Under the pieces are notes generated by a model that was not told the origin of the DNA, made no database searches, and saw nothing but the letters and a program-made list of their open reading frames with translations. Below, one piece after another: positions 7,976-15,140 of a stretch of 64,000 nt of DNA; within the stretch, counting starts at the first letter, position 1, and each line of letters opens with the position of its first letter. Source of the stretch: Clostridia bacterium (lineage in GTDB: Bacteria > Bacillota > Clostridia > Christensenellales > Aristaeellaceae); assembly GCA_017502305.1 (NCBI GenBank), contig JAFVVG010000041.1:31327-95326 (forward strand), read 5' to 3'. The position numbers were made by a program, and so were the translations under genes.

Positions 7976-8608
7976 TTACACAAACAAGTCCATCGGGTGA
8001 TGAATCAATCTTTCCGCACCGGCAGAACGCAGCTCCTCCTCGTCACGGAAACCCCAGGTCACTCCCACGGGATGCATGCCGGCGTTGCGGGCGCAAATCA
8101 TGTCCACATCCGTATCCCCCAGGTAGAGGAAATCCGCCGGGGCCGTCCCCAGTGCCTCCGCCATGGCCAGCGCGCCGGCGGGATCAGGCTTCACAGGCAC
8201 GCCCTCCATCTGGCCCCGCACCGCAGCGAAGTCGATTCCCGGGAAGAAGTGCTCCACCACCCGGCAGGTGTCGGCGTGGGGCTTGTTGGAAAACACGCAG
8301 AGCTTCACGCCCCGCGCCTGCAGCGCTTGCAGCATTTCCGTCACGCCATCGTAGGGCGCCGTCCTGTCCAGGTTATGCTCCTGGTAATAGGCCTGGTAGG
8401 TTTCCAGCACGCCCTCCACCAGTTCGGCCTGCTCCCCCACAGCCCGCTTCGCCAGCATCCTGGCGCCGCTGCCCACCAGGTAGCGGTACTTCTCCACCGG
8501 ATGTTCCGGCAGGCCGTGGATGCGCAGGGCCCGGTTCATGGCGAAGGCAATGTCCTCCAGGGTGTTGGTCAGGGTGCCGTCCAGGTCAAACAAAACTGCC
8601 TGATACAC
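7976..8608 (-). CDS. HAD-family hydrolase, phosphoglycolate phosphatase-like
   Basis: The 210-residue protein has the HAD motifs in order: FDLDGTLTNT with the nucleophile Asp8 and acid Asp10, VFSNKPH (motif II), KPDPAGALAMAE (motif III Lys), and YLGDTDVDMICA (motif IV acids). The helical cap between motifs I and II is of the Gph/PpaX type. It likely hydrolyses a small phosphate ester such as phosphoglycolate or pyrophosphate; the true substrate cannot be read from sequence. It stands alone between two cell-envelope genes. Confidence 0.88.
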   Translation of the reverse strand: MYQAVLFDLDGTLTNTLEDIAFAMNRALRIHGLPEHPVEKYRYLVGSGARMLAKRAVGEQAELVEGVLETYQAYYQEHNLDRTAPYDGVTEMLQALQARGVKLCVFSNKPHADTCRVVEHFFPGIDFAAVRGQMEGVPVKPDPAGALAMAEALGTAPADFLYLGDTDVDMICARNAGMHPVGVTWGFRDEEELRSAGAERLIHHPMDLFV

Positions 8609-8688
8609 AGCTCTTTCCCCTTTCTTCAGAATAAAACCTCCGCATTCAGGCAGAATAACCCATCATACCCGAAAAGGGAGGCAAAAAC

Positions 8689-9273
8689 ATGCAAAATCAA
8701 AACAAACAGCCGGGCAAGCCCCAGGTAACGGCGCTCATTGACCGGCGGCAGATCATCCTCGGCAGCCTGACGCTGCTTGCCATGGCGGTGCTGCTCATCG
8801 TGGGCCTGACGCCCCGTGACGCTTCCGCCCCGGAACCGGATACAGCCCAGGTGGGCGGCGAATCCGCCATCACCCTCGCCGCTGATTGCGCCCTGGTGCA
8901 GCACATCGCCTACGAGCCCTGCGGGCACCAGATCACCCGCCGGCAGGCCCTGCCCCCGGATCTGGCGGGCAAAACCCGCGCCGACCTGGAGGCGGCCTAT
9001 GCCGATTGGCAGGTCACCAGCTATGCCGCCGATGAGGTGGTCATGGCCCAGCGGCTTGCCATGTACTGTCCACAGCACATGGTGCTCATGCCCGATGACA
9101 GCGGTATGCTCTGCGTCTTTCAGAACAAATACGGCGACGCCCTGGCCCTGGTGGAGGAGCTGAACATCCCCCTCAGCGACCTGCCCGATTCCTATCAGGA
9201 AGAGCTGCGCCCCGGCAAGGGCTTCTCCACCCAGGAAGAGCTCGCCCAATGGCTTGAGGCCGCCGACAGCTGA
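8689..9273 (+). CDS. Membrane-anchored protein, BofC C-terminal-domain-like
   Basis: The 194-residue protein has one transmembrane helix (about residues 20-42) and an outside domain. This domain contains CGHQITRRQALPPDLAGKTR, then YADWQVTSYAADEVVMAQ and CPQHMVLM. That spacing resembles the BofC C-terminal domain seen in many Clostridia hypothetical proteins; I judge this from memory of the pattern and am not certain. The start ATG 8689 follows AAAAGGGAGGCAAAAAC, a strong ribosome site. It is followed immediately by hairpin element B and faces a convergent gene. Confidence 0.7.
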   Translation: MQNQNKQPGKPQVTALIDRRQIILGSLTLLAMAVLLIVGLTPRDASAPEPDTAQVGGESAITLAADCALVQHIAYEPCGHQITRRQALPPDLAGKTRADLEAAYADWQVTSYAADEVVMAQRLAMYCPQHMVLMPDDSGMLCVFQNKYGDALALVEELNIPLSDLPDSYQEELRPGKGFSTQEELAQWLEAADS

Positions 9274-9425
9274 CCAGGGGCTCTGCCCCTGGTCCCCGGT
9301 CAGGGCGCTGCCCTGACAACCCGCTTAAGGGGTTTCACCCCTTAAGAATCCCATTCGGGGCAGGCAGGCGCTCAACCGCCATGCAGGGGTCACGGCGCTC
9401 AACGGGAGCGCCGCGACGCGGGGGG
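9274..9425 (+). repeat. Hairpin-array element, copy B
   Basis: Starting at the stop of the upstream gene, consecutive stem-loops read CCAGGGGCTCTGCCCCTGG, TCAGGGCGCTGCCCTGA and TTAAGGGGTTTCACCCCTTAA. The element ends at 9383-9423 in the GC-rich module with the stem CGGCGCTC/GAGCGCCG. There is no gene in 9274-9458. The first hairpins could also stop transcription, although no good run of T follows. Confidence 0.8.
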
Positions 9426-9458
9426 TGCCGCGCTTCATTCTTACTTCATCATTCCTAA

Positions 9459-10397
9459 TTAAACTTCCAGCAGCCTGCCCATGATGTCCCGGCCTTCGGC
9501 CACCCACACGCCCTTTTCGGCGGTGGATTCATCCAGGCGGCTGGGGGTGCCGGGTTTGCGGCTGTCGTAGATGGCAAAGGGAACAGGCTTGCCATCGTGG
9601 GTGCGGGTAGAAAGCAGGGTCTTGTGGTCGGAGAGCATCAGGATGCGGAAGTCGCCCAGCTCCGGCAGCTTCTCCAGCAGGGGCTTCACCACTTCCTTGT
9701 CCAACAGGCGGATGGCCTCCAGCTTCTTGTCCAGGTGACCGGCGTGGGTCATCTCATCGGGCGCTTCCACATGGATGGCGGCAAAGTCAGCGCCATCACG
9801 CAGGGCGTCCACGGCGGCCTGCACCTTGCCGGCGTAGTTGGTGTCCAGGTCGCCGTTGGCGCCGGGCACATGGGGATGGGGCAGACCCATCAGGGTAGCG
9901 ATGCCCCACACCAGGGGCACAGCGCTGATCACCACGCCGGACTTGCCGTACTTCTGCCGGAAATTGGGCAGCATCATGGCGCGGCCGGCGCCCCAGGGCC
10001 AGATCATGTTGGCGGGCAGCTGCCCACGGGCGATGCGTTCCTTGTTGACGGGATGGTCCTTCAGCACCTGATAGCTGACCTGCATGAGCTCCGTGATCTC
10101 AGCGGCGTAAGCGCCGGTGGGGTAATGCTTGCCCACGTCCTGCTCCAGCACGTTGTGGGGTTCGGTGGTGTGGAACACGGCGTCCTCCGGCACATTGCCG
10201 AACACACCGATGTGCCGGAAGGTGCGGCTCACATGAATGTGCAGCTTCACCTTTTCCGCGGCCGCCTGGAAGCGGGAATCGGCAATCAGGTCGTTCATGA
10301 GGGTTTCGGCCTCGTCGCCATCGATGTTGCCGCCGTTGTGGCTGTGGATGATCAGCTCATCGCCGATTTCCTCCACGGCGCACAGGTTCACACGCAT
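9459..10397 (-). CDS. apgM: Phosphoglycerate mutase (archaeal type), C-terminal part after an in-frame TAG
   Basis: This 312-residue frame is the C-terminal three quarters of a cofactor-independent phosphoglycerate mutase of the archaeal ApgM type, which interconverts 3- and 2-phosphoglycerate in glycolysis. It holds metal and substrate motifs such as IHVEAPDEMTHAGHLDKKLE and MLSDHKTLLSTRTHDGKPVP. It is in the same frame as the fragment at 10413-10673, separated by one TAG and five sense codons. The ATG at 10397 has GGAGAGG five bases upstream, so separate translation is conceivable. Either a pseudogene, a sequencing error or a split or read-through gene. Confidence 0.8.
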   Translation of the reverse strand: MRVNLCAVEEIGDELIIHSHNGGNIDGDEAETLMNDLIADSRFQAAAEKVKLHIHVSRTFRHIGVFGNVPEDAVFHTTEPHNVLEQDVGKHYPTGAYAAEITELMQVSYQVLKDHPVNKERIARGQLPANMIWPWGAGRAMMLPNFRQKYGKSGVVISAVPLVWGIATLMGLPHPHVPGANGDLDTNYAGKVQAAVDALRDGADFAAIHVEAPDEMTHAGHLDKKLEAIRLLDKEVVKPLLEKLPELGDFRILMLSDHKTLLSTRTHDGKPVPFAIYDSRKPGTPSRLDESTAEKGVWVAEGRDIMGRLLEV

Positions 10398-10412
10398 GGA
10401 GACCTCTCCGGG

Positions 10413-10673
10413 CTACAGGGTCACGTCCACGCCGGCGGCCTCCAGCACGCTGCGGCCGGTGTAGCAATCCCGGGGATCGTTGCCGAAGATGTTCAGGATG
10501 GCGGTATCGCTGCCGGCGGGCACGCCAGCGGGTACCGTCTGGCACTGGCCCACCTCGCTGCCGGCCAGCACGCCCATATGGGGCAGGTCAAGGTATTCCA
10601 GGGGCGTTTTGCCCCCCAGCTCCGGGATGGCGTCATCGCTCATGCCGTCGCCGATAATCAGCACGTATTTCAT
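10413..10673 (-). CDS. apgM: Phosphoglycerate mutase (archaeal type), N-terminal part ending at TAG
   Basis: The 86-residue frame begins MKYVLIIGDGMSDDAIPELG, the metal-binding start of alkaline-phosphatase-superfamily mutases. It includes PAGSDTAILNIFGNDP with the Ser that carries phosphate in the family. It stops at TAG 10415-10413 in the middle of the usual GVDVTL-PGEVSMRVNL stretch, where a Gln codon (CAG) would restore a protein of about 404 residues, the normal family length. I placed the start at ATG 10673 behind AGGAGAGGAT; upstream lies glycerol-1-phosphate dehydrogenase. Confidence 0.8.
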   Translation of the reverse strand: MKYVLIIGDGMSDDAIPELGGKTPLEYLDLPHMGVLAGSEVGQCQTVPAGVPAGSDTAILNIFGNDPRDCYTGRSVLEAAGVDVTL

Positions 10674-10686
10674 CTTTATCCTCTCC

Positions 10687-12054
10687 TTACTGGCACACAG
10701 CCTGCAGCTTTTGGGCGGTCTCTTCCAGCAGACCAAGATCCCACAGCAGGCTGCTGGTCAAATACTTGTCACGAATATCGCGGCTGCCCAGCAGGGCGTC
10801 CACGGTGTCCTGGTAGGTGAGCTTCAGGTCAGCGGGGGTCATGGGCATACCGCAGGATTTCATCAGCTGCCAGATGCTCTCCCGGCTGGGCAGTTCTTCC
10901 TTAATAATCTGCTGGATTTCCGGCCACTTCTCCGCAATGATCTCCAGCCGCCTGGCATGCTTGGCGGGATCGTTCTTGCGCACCTTTTCCTCCAGGGCAA
11001 TGATCTCCGGGGCGATGTTGCCGAAGATACGCTTGGCCTGCTCCACCCAGGCGTCCAGGGAGAAGTCCGCCATGGCCTTGCGGGCCTTTTCCACGTCGAT
11101 GGTATCGGTGGTGAGGATGTTCTCGTAAATCCACAGGGTCAAAAGCGTGCCCACACCCACCTGGATGCCGTGCAGGTCAGAGGGAATGTTCCCCCGCAGG
11201 GCCTGCATCTCCCACAGGTGGGAGAAGTAGTGCTCCAGTCCGCTGGCGGGGCGGCTGATCTCGGCAAAGGCCATGGAGATGCCGGAAAGCACCAGGCCCT
11301 CCACCACAGCGGCCAGGGCGTCGTCCTCCCGGCTCATCAGGCCGTCGGCATGGGCGACGATCTTCTTCAGGCTGGCCCGGACCAGGCCGGCGATTTCCTC
11401 GCAATAGGGGTCGCCGTACACCAGGTGGCTGATGCGCCATTCGCACACGGAAACATACTTGGCCAGCATATCGCCCAATCCCGCCTGGAGCATGATGTCC
11501 GGCGCGGTTTTGAGGATATCCGTATCGGCGATGATCACCTGGGGGCAGCCGTTGTAGAGGCTCACCTTCACCCGGTTCTGGATCATGGAGGAAGAGTTGG
11601 AGGCGTAGCCGTCCATGCTGGGGGCGGTGCACACCACCATGCTGGGCAGCTTGCAGGCCTTGGCCAGCACCTTGCAGCAATCGTTGATCACGCCGCTGCC
11701 CACCGCCAGCAGCACATCGCAGCTGGGGTCAAAGGCCATGGCCAGGCTGCCCACGGCCCGCTCGTCGGGCTCAATGCGCTCGCTGCCGGGCAGCACATAA
11801 GCGGTATAGGGAATATTCGCGGCCTTCAGCGCGCCTTCCACCAGGTCGCCGGCGGCCTTCTTCGTGTTGGCGTCCATGACCACAAAGGGCTTCTTCACCC
11901 CGATGGTCTCCATGCCTTCCTTCAGGCAGTTCACGGCACCCTTGCCCACCTTCATATACTTCAGGTCGCAGCCATGATGCTTGCCGCAGGAGCAGTCGTG
12001 CCCTGCGGGAGAAAGAATTTCCGCCAGGGTCATATCGGAAAAATGCTTGTTCAT
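10687..12054 (-). CDS. egsA: sn-glycerol-1-phosphate dehydrogenase (AraM/EgsA type)
   Basis: This enzyme reduces dihydroxyacetone phosphate to sn-glycerol-1-phosphate with NAD(P)H, the archaeal lipid stereochemistry; in Bacillus, AraM does this with nickel. The 455-residue protein has the nucleotide-binding GSGVINDCCKVLA, then APSMDGYASNSSS, and probable metal ligands in AGLGDMLAKY, SGLEHYFSHLWEM and DLHGIQVGVG. About 100 extra C-terminal residues (KYLTSSLLWDLG...) are typical of the bacterial AraM group. Start ATG 12054 has GGAGGTGTATGG upstream. It is transcribed from the promoter at 12084-12112 with apgM downstream. Confidence 0.88.
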   Translation of the reverse strand: MNKHFSDMTLAEILSPAGHDCSCGKHHGCDLKYMKVGKGAVNCLKEGMETIGVKKPFVVMDANTKKAAGDLVEGALKAANIPYTAYVLPGSERIEPDERAVGSLAMAFDPSCDVLLAVGSGVINDCCKVLAKACKLPSMVVCTAPSMDGYASNSSSMIQNRVKVSLYNGCPQVIIADTDILKTAPDIMLQAGLGDMLAKYVSVCEWRISHLVYGDPYCEEIAGLVRASLKKIVAHADGLMSREDDALAAVVEGLVLSGISMAFAEISRPASGLEHYFSHLWEMQALRGNIPSDLHGIQVGVGTLLTLWIYENILTTDTIDVEKARKAMADFSLDAWVEQAKRIFGNIAPEIIALEEKVRKNDPAKHARRLEIIAEKWPEIQQIIKEELPSRESIWQLMKSCGMPMTPADLKLTYQDTVDALLGSRDIRDKYLTSSLLWDLGLLEETAQKLQAVCQ

Positions 12055-12083
12055 CCATACACCTCCAAAGAGTGTTCCACCAT

Positions 12084-12112
12084 ATTGTACGCTTGCCGGC
12101 AAAGGCCGTCAA
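12084..12112 (-). promoter_or_regulatory. Sigma-A promoter for glycerol-1-phosphate dehydrogenase
   Basis: On the minus strand TTGACG (12107-12112), 17 bases, then TACAAT (12084-12089). It is divergent from the infC promoter. Confidence 0.85.
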
Positions 12113-12175
12113 GTTTTTTGCTTGCACATTCCCATCGCCGGCAAACGATCTCCGAAAAAACTTTTCCCGCACCCG

Positions 12176-12204
12176 TTGACAATCCCCTCCGGGTGTGGTA
12201 TCAT
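12176..12204 (+). promoter_or_regulatory. Sigma-A promoter of infC-rpmI-rplT
   Basis: TTGACA (12176-12181), 17 bases, TATCAT (12199-12204). The start codon is about 165 bases downstream, leaving a long leader. Confidence 0.9.
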
Positions 12205-12374
12205 ACCCATGTTTGAAGTAGAGGCTTGCCCGTCTCTCACCTTGCGCGGCTCACGCTGCCGGGTATCATGGCATCTTTTCCGCAAGGAAAATGAATGTGT
12301 ACATGCAGCGACGGGTCGAGCGATCCGTCGCTTTTCATTTTGCGCCGGAGTGTCAAACAGAGATTTGGAGGTGT
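12205..12374 (+). promoter_or_regulatory. infC operon leader with attenuator hairpin (L20-leader-like)
   Basis: The leader contains an intrinsic terminator-like hairpin at 12307-12335: AGCGACGG pairs with CCGTCGCT and is followed by TTTTCATTTT. In Bacillus and relatives, the infC-rpmI-rplT operon is autoregulated by L20 binding its leader and favouring such a terminator. Position and gene order fit this, but I have not matched the L20-binding core, so identity with the known leader is an inference. Confidence 0.72.
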
Positions 12375-12959
12375 ATGGTTATCGCAATCGATCTGATGAT
12401 CAACGAGGAGATCCGGGACCGCGAAGTCCGCGTGATCGACGAGAACGGTGAACAGCTTGGCGTTATGCCCACGCAGCAGGCCATCGCGCTGGCTGAGGAA
12501 CGCGGCCTGGACCTGGCCAAGATCCAGCCCACTGCCAAGCCCCCTGTGTGCAAGCTGCTGGACTATGACAAGTACCGCTACGAGCAGTCCAAGCGCGAGC
12601 GTGAAAACCGTAAGAATCAGCGGGTCGTGTCCATCAAGGAGGTTCAGCTCTCCGCCACCATCGAGGAGAACGACGTTCTCACCAAGGCGAAGATGGCTAC
12701 CAAGTTCCTTCAGGATGGCGACAAGGTCAAGGTTTCCATCCGCTTCCGCGGCCGTCAGATTACCCACAGCGAGATCGGCATGAAGGTCATGCAGGATTTT
12801 GCCAAGCGGTGCGAGGACGTCAGCACGGTGGAACGCCGCCCGCTGATGGATGGCCGTCACATGATCATGATCCTGGCTCCCAAGGCCGCCAAGGCTTCCT
12901 TCGCGGAAAAGAAGGCTGCCCGGGAGAAGGCCGCTTCCAAAGAAGCTACGCAGGATTAA
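12375..12959 (+). CDS. infC: Translation initiation factor IF-3
   Basis: IF-3 binds the 30S subunit, keeps it free and checks the start codon. The protein has the N-domain (MINEEIRDREVRVIDENGEQLG) and the C-domain (IRFRGRQITHSEIG...MDGRHMIMILAPK). With ATG 12375 it has 194 residues, but GGAGG (12367-12371) is then only 3 bases away. The in-frame ATC at 12381 is 9 bases away and aligns with the non-AUG start used by Geobacillus infC, so the true start may be ATC. The longer frame from 12291 runs through the leader hairpin and is rejected. Confidence 0.93.
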   Translation: MVIAIDLMINEEIRDREVRVIDENGEQLGVMPTQQAIALAEERGLDLAKIQPTAKPPVCKLLDYDKYRYEQSKRERENRKNQRVVSIKEVQLSATIEENDVLTKAKMATKFLQDGDKVKVSIRFRGRQITHSEIGMKVMQDFAKRCEDVSTVERRPLMDGRHMIMILAPKAAKASFAEKKAAREKAASKEATQD

Positions 12960-12991
12960 CCCCCCAGTAAACAGCAAAGGAGGACCATTCC

Positions 12992-13192
12992 ATGCCTAAG
13001 CAAAAGAGCCACCGTGGTGCTGCCAAGCGCTTCTCTTTCACCAAGAGCGGTATCGTGAAGCATAAGCAGATGAACGCCAACCATCAGGTTCGCCTGAAGA
13101 CCACCAAGCGCACCCGTCACCTGCGGGCCGCCGGCATCGTGGACAACGCCGCTGAAGCGCGCACCATCCACAAGCTGCTGCCCTACAAATAA
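12992..13192 (+). CDS. rpmI: 50S ribosomal protein L35
   Basis: The 66-residue basic protein begins MPKQKSHRGAAKRFSFTKSG and ends HKLLPYK, typical of L35. It is the middle gene of infC-rpmI-rplT with AAAGGAGGACC before the ATG. Confidence 0.97.
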   Translation: MPKQKSHRGAAKRFSFTKSGIVKHKQMNANHQVRLKTTKRTRHLRAAGIVDNAAEARTIHKLLPYK

Positions 13193-13221
13193 GCCAATAG
13201 CTGGCAAGGAGGTTTCATTCA

Positions 13222-13569
13222 ATGGCACGCATTAAGAGAGCTGTGAACGCTCATAAGAAACGCCGCAAGATTATGAAGCTGGCGAAGGGCTACTGGGGCG
13301 CTAAGTCCAAGCAGTACCGCGCCGCTTCCGAACAGGTCGCCCGCTCCCTGCGTTACGCTTACACCGGCCGTAAGCTGCGCAAGCGCGATTTCCGCCGCCT
13401 GTGGATCACCCGTATCAACGCCGCCGCTCGCCTGAACGGCATGAGCTACTCCACCTTTATCAACGGCCTGAAGAAGCAGAACATCGAGGTCAACCGCAAG
13501 ATGCTGGCCGACCTGGCTGTCAACGACGCCGCTGCTTTCGCCAAGCTGGTGGAGATTGCCAAGGCCTGA
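13222..13569 (+). CDS. rplT: 50S ribosomal protein L20
   Basis: L20 is an early 50S assembly protein and, in Firmicutes, the repressor of its own operon. The 115-residue product starts [19 protein letters not shown] and contains [24 protein letters not shown] site precedes ATG 13222 and a strong terminator follows the TGA. Confidence 0.97.
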   Translation: MARIKRAVNAHKKRRKIMKLAKGYWGAKSKQYRAASEQVARSLRYAYTGRKLRKRDFRRLWITRINAAARLNGMSYSTFINGLKKQNIEVNRKMLADLAVNDAAAFAKLVEIAKA

Positions 13570-13580
13570 GCTTACGCTTC

Positions 13581-13615
13581 AAAAAAAGTGACTTCTGAAG
13601 AAGTCACTTTTTTTG
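13581..13615 (+). terminator. Terminator of infC-rpmI-rplT
   Basis: AAAAAAAGTGACTTC pairs with GAAGTCACTTTTTTT around a TGAA loop. The A-run on the left makes it potentially bidirectional. Confidence 0.93.
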
Positions 13616-13708
13616 TTTGCCTGCATTCCTTTGCCGCATCTTTGCTGTCCTTCCCTTTCTCATCCGCTTTCCCTATAAAAACATCCAATTTCTATCCCAT
13701 TTTCGCCC

Positions 13709-13737
13709 TTCACACTTTTTCCAAGCTGTGGTATACT
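13709..13737 (+). promoter_or_regulatory. Sigma-A promoter of mtrB-pfkA
   Basis: TTCACA (13709-13714), 17 bases, TATACT (13732-13737). The mtrB start is 31 bases further on. Confidence 0.85.
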
Positions 13738-13768
13738 ATAAGTTAGCATGGCAAAGGAGGCGCAGGCA

Positions 13769-14014
13769 ATGACGGACTATCGGCCCGAGGATCCCGCTAC
13801 CGGTGATTTCATTGTGGTGAAAGCCCTGGAAAACGGCGTGAACCTCATCGGCATGACCCGCGGCAAGGATACCCGGCTCCTCCATACCGAGAAGCTGGAT
13901 GCGGGCGAGGTCATCATTGCCCAGTTCACCCAGAACACCTCCGCCATGAAGATCCGCGGCAAGGCTGAAATTCAGACCCGCCACGGCACCATGATCTCTG
14001 GTACTGATGAATAA
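13769..14014 (+). CDS. mtrB: TRAP, Trp RNA-binding attenuation protein homologue
   Basis: TRAP forms an 11-mer ring that, when loaded with tryptophan, binds arrays of (G/U)AG triplets and attenuates trp mRNA. The 81-residue protein matches Bacillus MtrB through its length ([20 protein letters not shown], then [14 protein letters not shown] and [13 protein letters not shown]). The RNA-contacting residues K37, K56 and R58 of B. subtilis correspond to K42, K61 and R63 here, and the T25-R26 and D29-T30 pairs are kept. I chose ATG 13769 because GGAGG is 8 bases upstream; the ATG at 13748 lacks a site. No trp genes are in the window; pfkA follows 29 bases later. Confidence 0.9.
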   Translation: MTDYRPEDPATGDFIVVKALENGVNLIGMTRGKDTRLLHTEKLDAGEVIIAQFTQNTSAMKIRGKAEIQTRHGTMISGTDE

Positions 14015-14043
14015 GCATTAACAAGAAAAAGGAGCGATTTATC

Positions 14044-15105
14044 ATGCGTAAGATCGGCGTACTGACCTCCGGCGGCGACGCGCCGGGCATGAACGCGGCG
14101 ATCATGTCCATTGCCAAGAGCGCCTCCCGCTACGGCATGCCCCTGGTGGGCATCAAGCGCGGCTACAACGGCCTCCTGCGCAAGTCCACCAGCATCAAGG
14201 AGGACCTGCAGGAGCTGGTTCTGGATACGGTCCTGGACATCGCCGACCGTCCCGGCACTTACCTGCGTACCGCCCGCTGCGACGAGTTCCGCGATCCCGC
14301 CTGGCGTGAAGTGGCTGTAAAAACCCTCCACGACATGGAGATCGACGGCCTGGTCATCATCGGCGGCGACGGTTCCTTCCAGGGCGCCATGCGTCTGTGC
14401 GAGCTGGGCATCCCCTGCATCGGCATTCCCGGCACCATCGATAACGACCTGGCCTATACCGAAATGACCCTGGGCTACGAGACCGCAGTGCAGGTCTGCA
14501 CCGAGGCCATCCGCTCCATCCGCGCCACCAGCCGCTCCCACGACCGTCCCCACGTGGTGGAGTGCATGGGCCGTCACTGCGGCGATATCGCCCTGAAGGC
14601 CGCCTGCGCCACCGGCTCTGAGATCGTGGTCGTGCCCGAGGTGCCGTGGACCGTGGAAGAAGTGGCCGCCCGGCTGAACAAGCAGATCGCCAAGGGCAAC
14701 ACCCGCGCCACCATCGTGCTGGCCGAGGGCTGCTGGGATTCCCTGGCCGAGCCCTTCGATATGTATGGCTTCCTGACCAGCCACGGCAAGCAGTGCTTTG
14801 AGGGCGAGGGCTGGAGCGCCAACCGCTTCGCCTCCGTGATGAAGCGCCTGTGCGGCAACATTGAGGTCCGCTCCACCGTGGTGGGCTACACCCAGCGCGG
14901 CGCCTACCCCGTAGCCAAAGACAGCGCCTTTGCCTTCGAGGCCGGCAACGTGGCCGTGAAGCTCCTGCACGAGGGCATCAGCAACCAGGTTATCGGCGTG
15001 CGCCAGGGCCGCGTGTTCCACATGCCCATTGAGGAAGCGCTCAAAACTCCCCACACCTTCCGCCACGACCTATATAACCTGGTGAACGACATCGACCAGC
15101 ATTAA
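14044..15105 (+). CDS. pfkA: 6-phosphofructokinase (ATP type)
   Basis: It phosphorylates fructose 6-phosphate in glycolysis. The 353-residue protein has GVLTSGGDAPGMNAAI at the N-terminus, GGDGS near residue 107 (the Gly that goes with ATP rather than pyrophosphate), PGTIDNDL with the catalytic Asp, and MGRHCGDIA. It is about 30 residues longer than Bacillus PfkA. It appears to share the promoter at 13709 with mtrB. Confidence 0.94.
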   Translation: MRKIGVLTSGGDAPGMNAAIMSIAKSASRYGMPLVGIKRGYNGLLRKSTSIKEDLQELVLDTVLDIADRPGTYLRTARCDEFRDPAWREVAVKTLHDMEIDGLVIIGGDGSFQGAMRLCELGIPCIGIPGTIDNDLAYTEMTLGYETAVQVCTEAIRSIRATSRSHDRPHVVECMGRHCGDIALKAACATGSEIVVVPEVPWTVEEVAARLNKQIAKGNTRATIVLAEGCWDSLAEPFDMYGFLTSHGKQCFEGEGWSANRFASVMKRLCGNIEVRSTVVGYTQRGAYPVAKDSAFAFEAGNVAVKLLHEGISNQVIGVRQGRVFHMPIEEALKTPHTFRHDLYNLVNDIDQH

Positions 15106-15140
15106 CATTCGCCATCACGCATTGAGAAAGGAAAACCATC

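Noticed and set aside
8058..8600. Overlapping plus-strand frames opposite the HAD phosphatase
   Set aside because: The minus-strand frame carries all HAD motifs; the others are shadows rich in Arg/Pro/Ser.
10413..10415. Genome-wide recoding of TAG as an amino acid
   Set aside because: dinB ends in TAG at 21493-21495 with a normal family C-terminus, and I see no pyrrolysine genes in the window.
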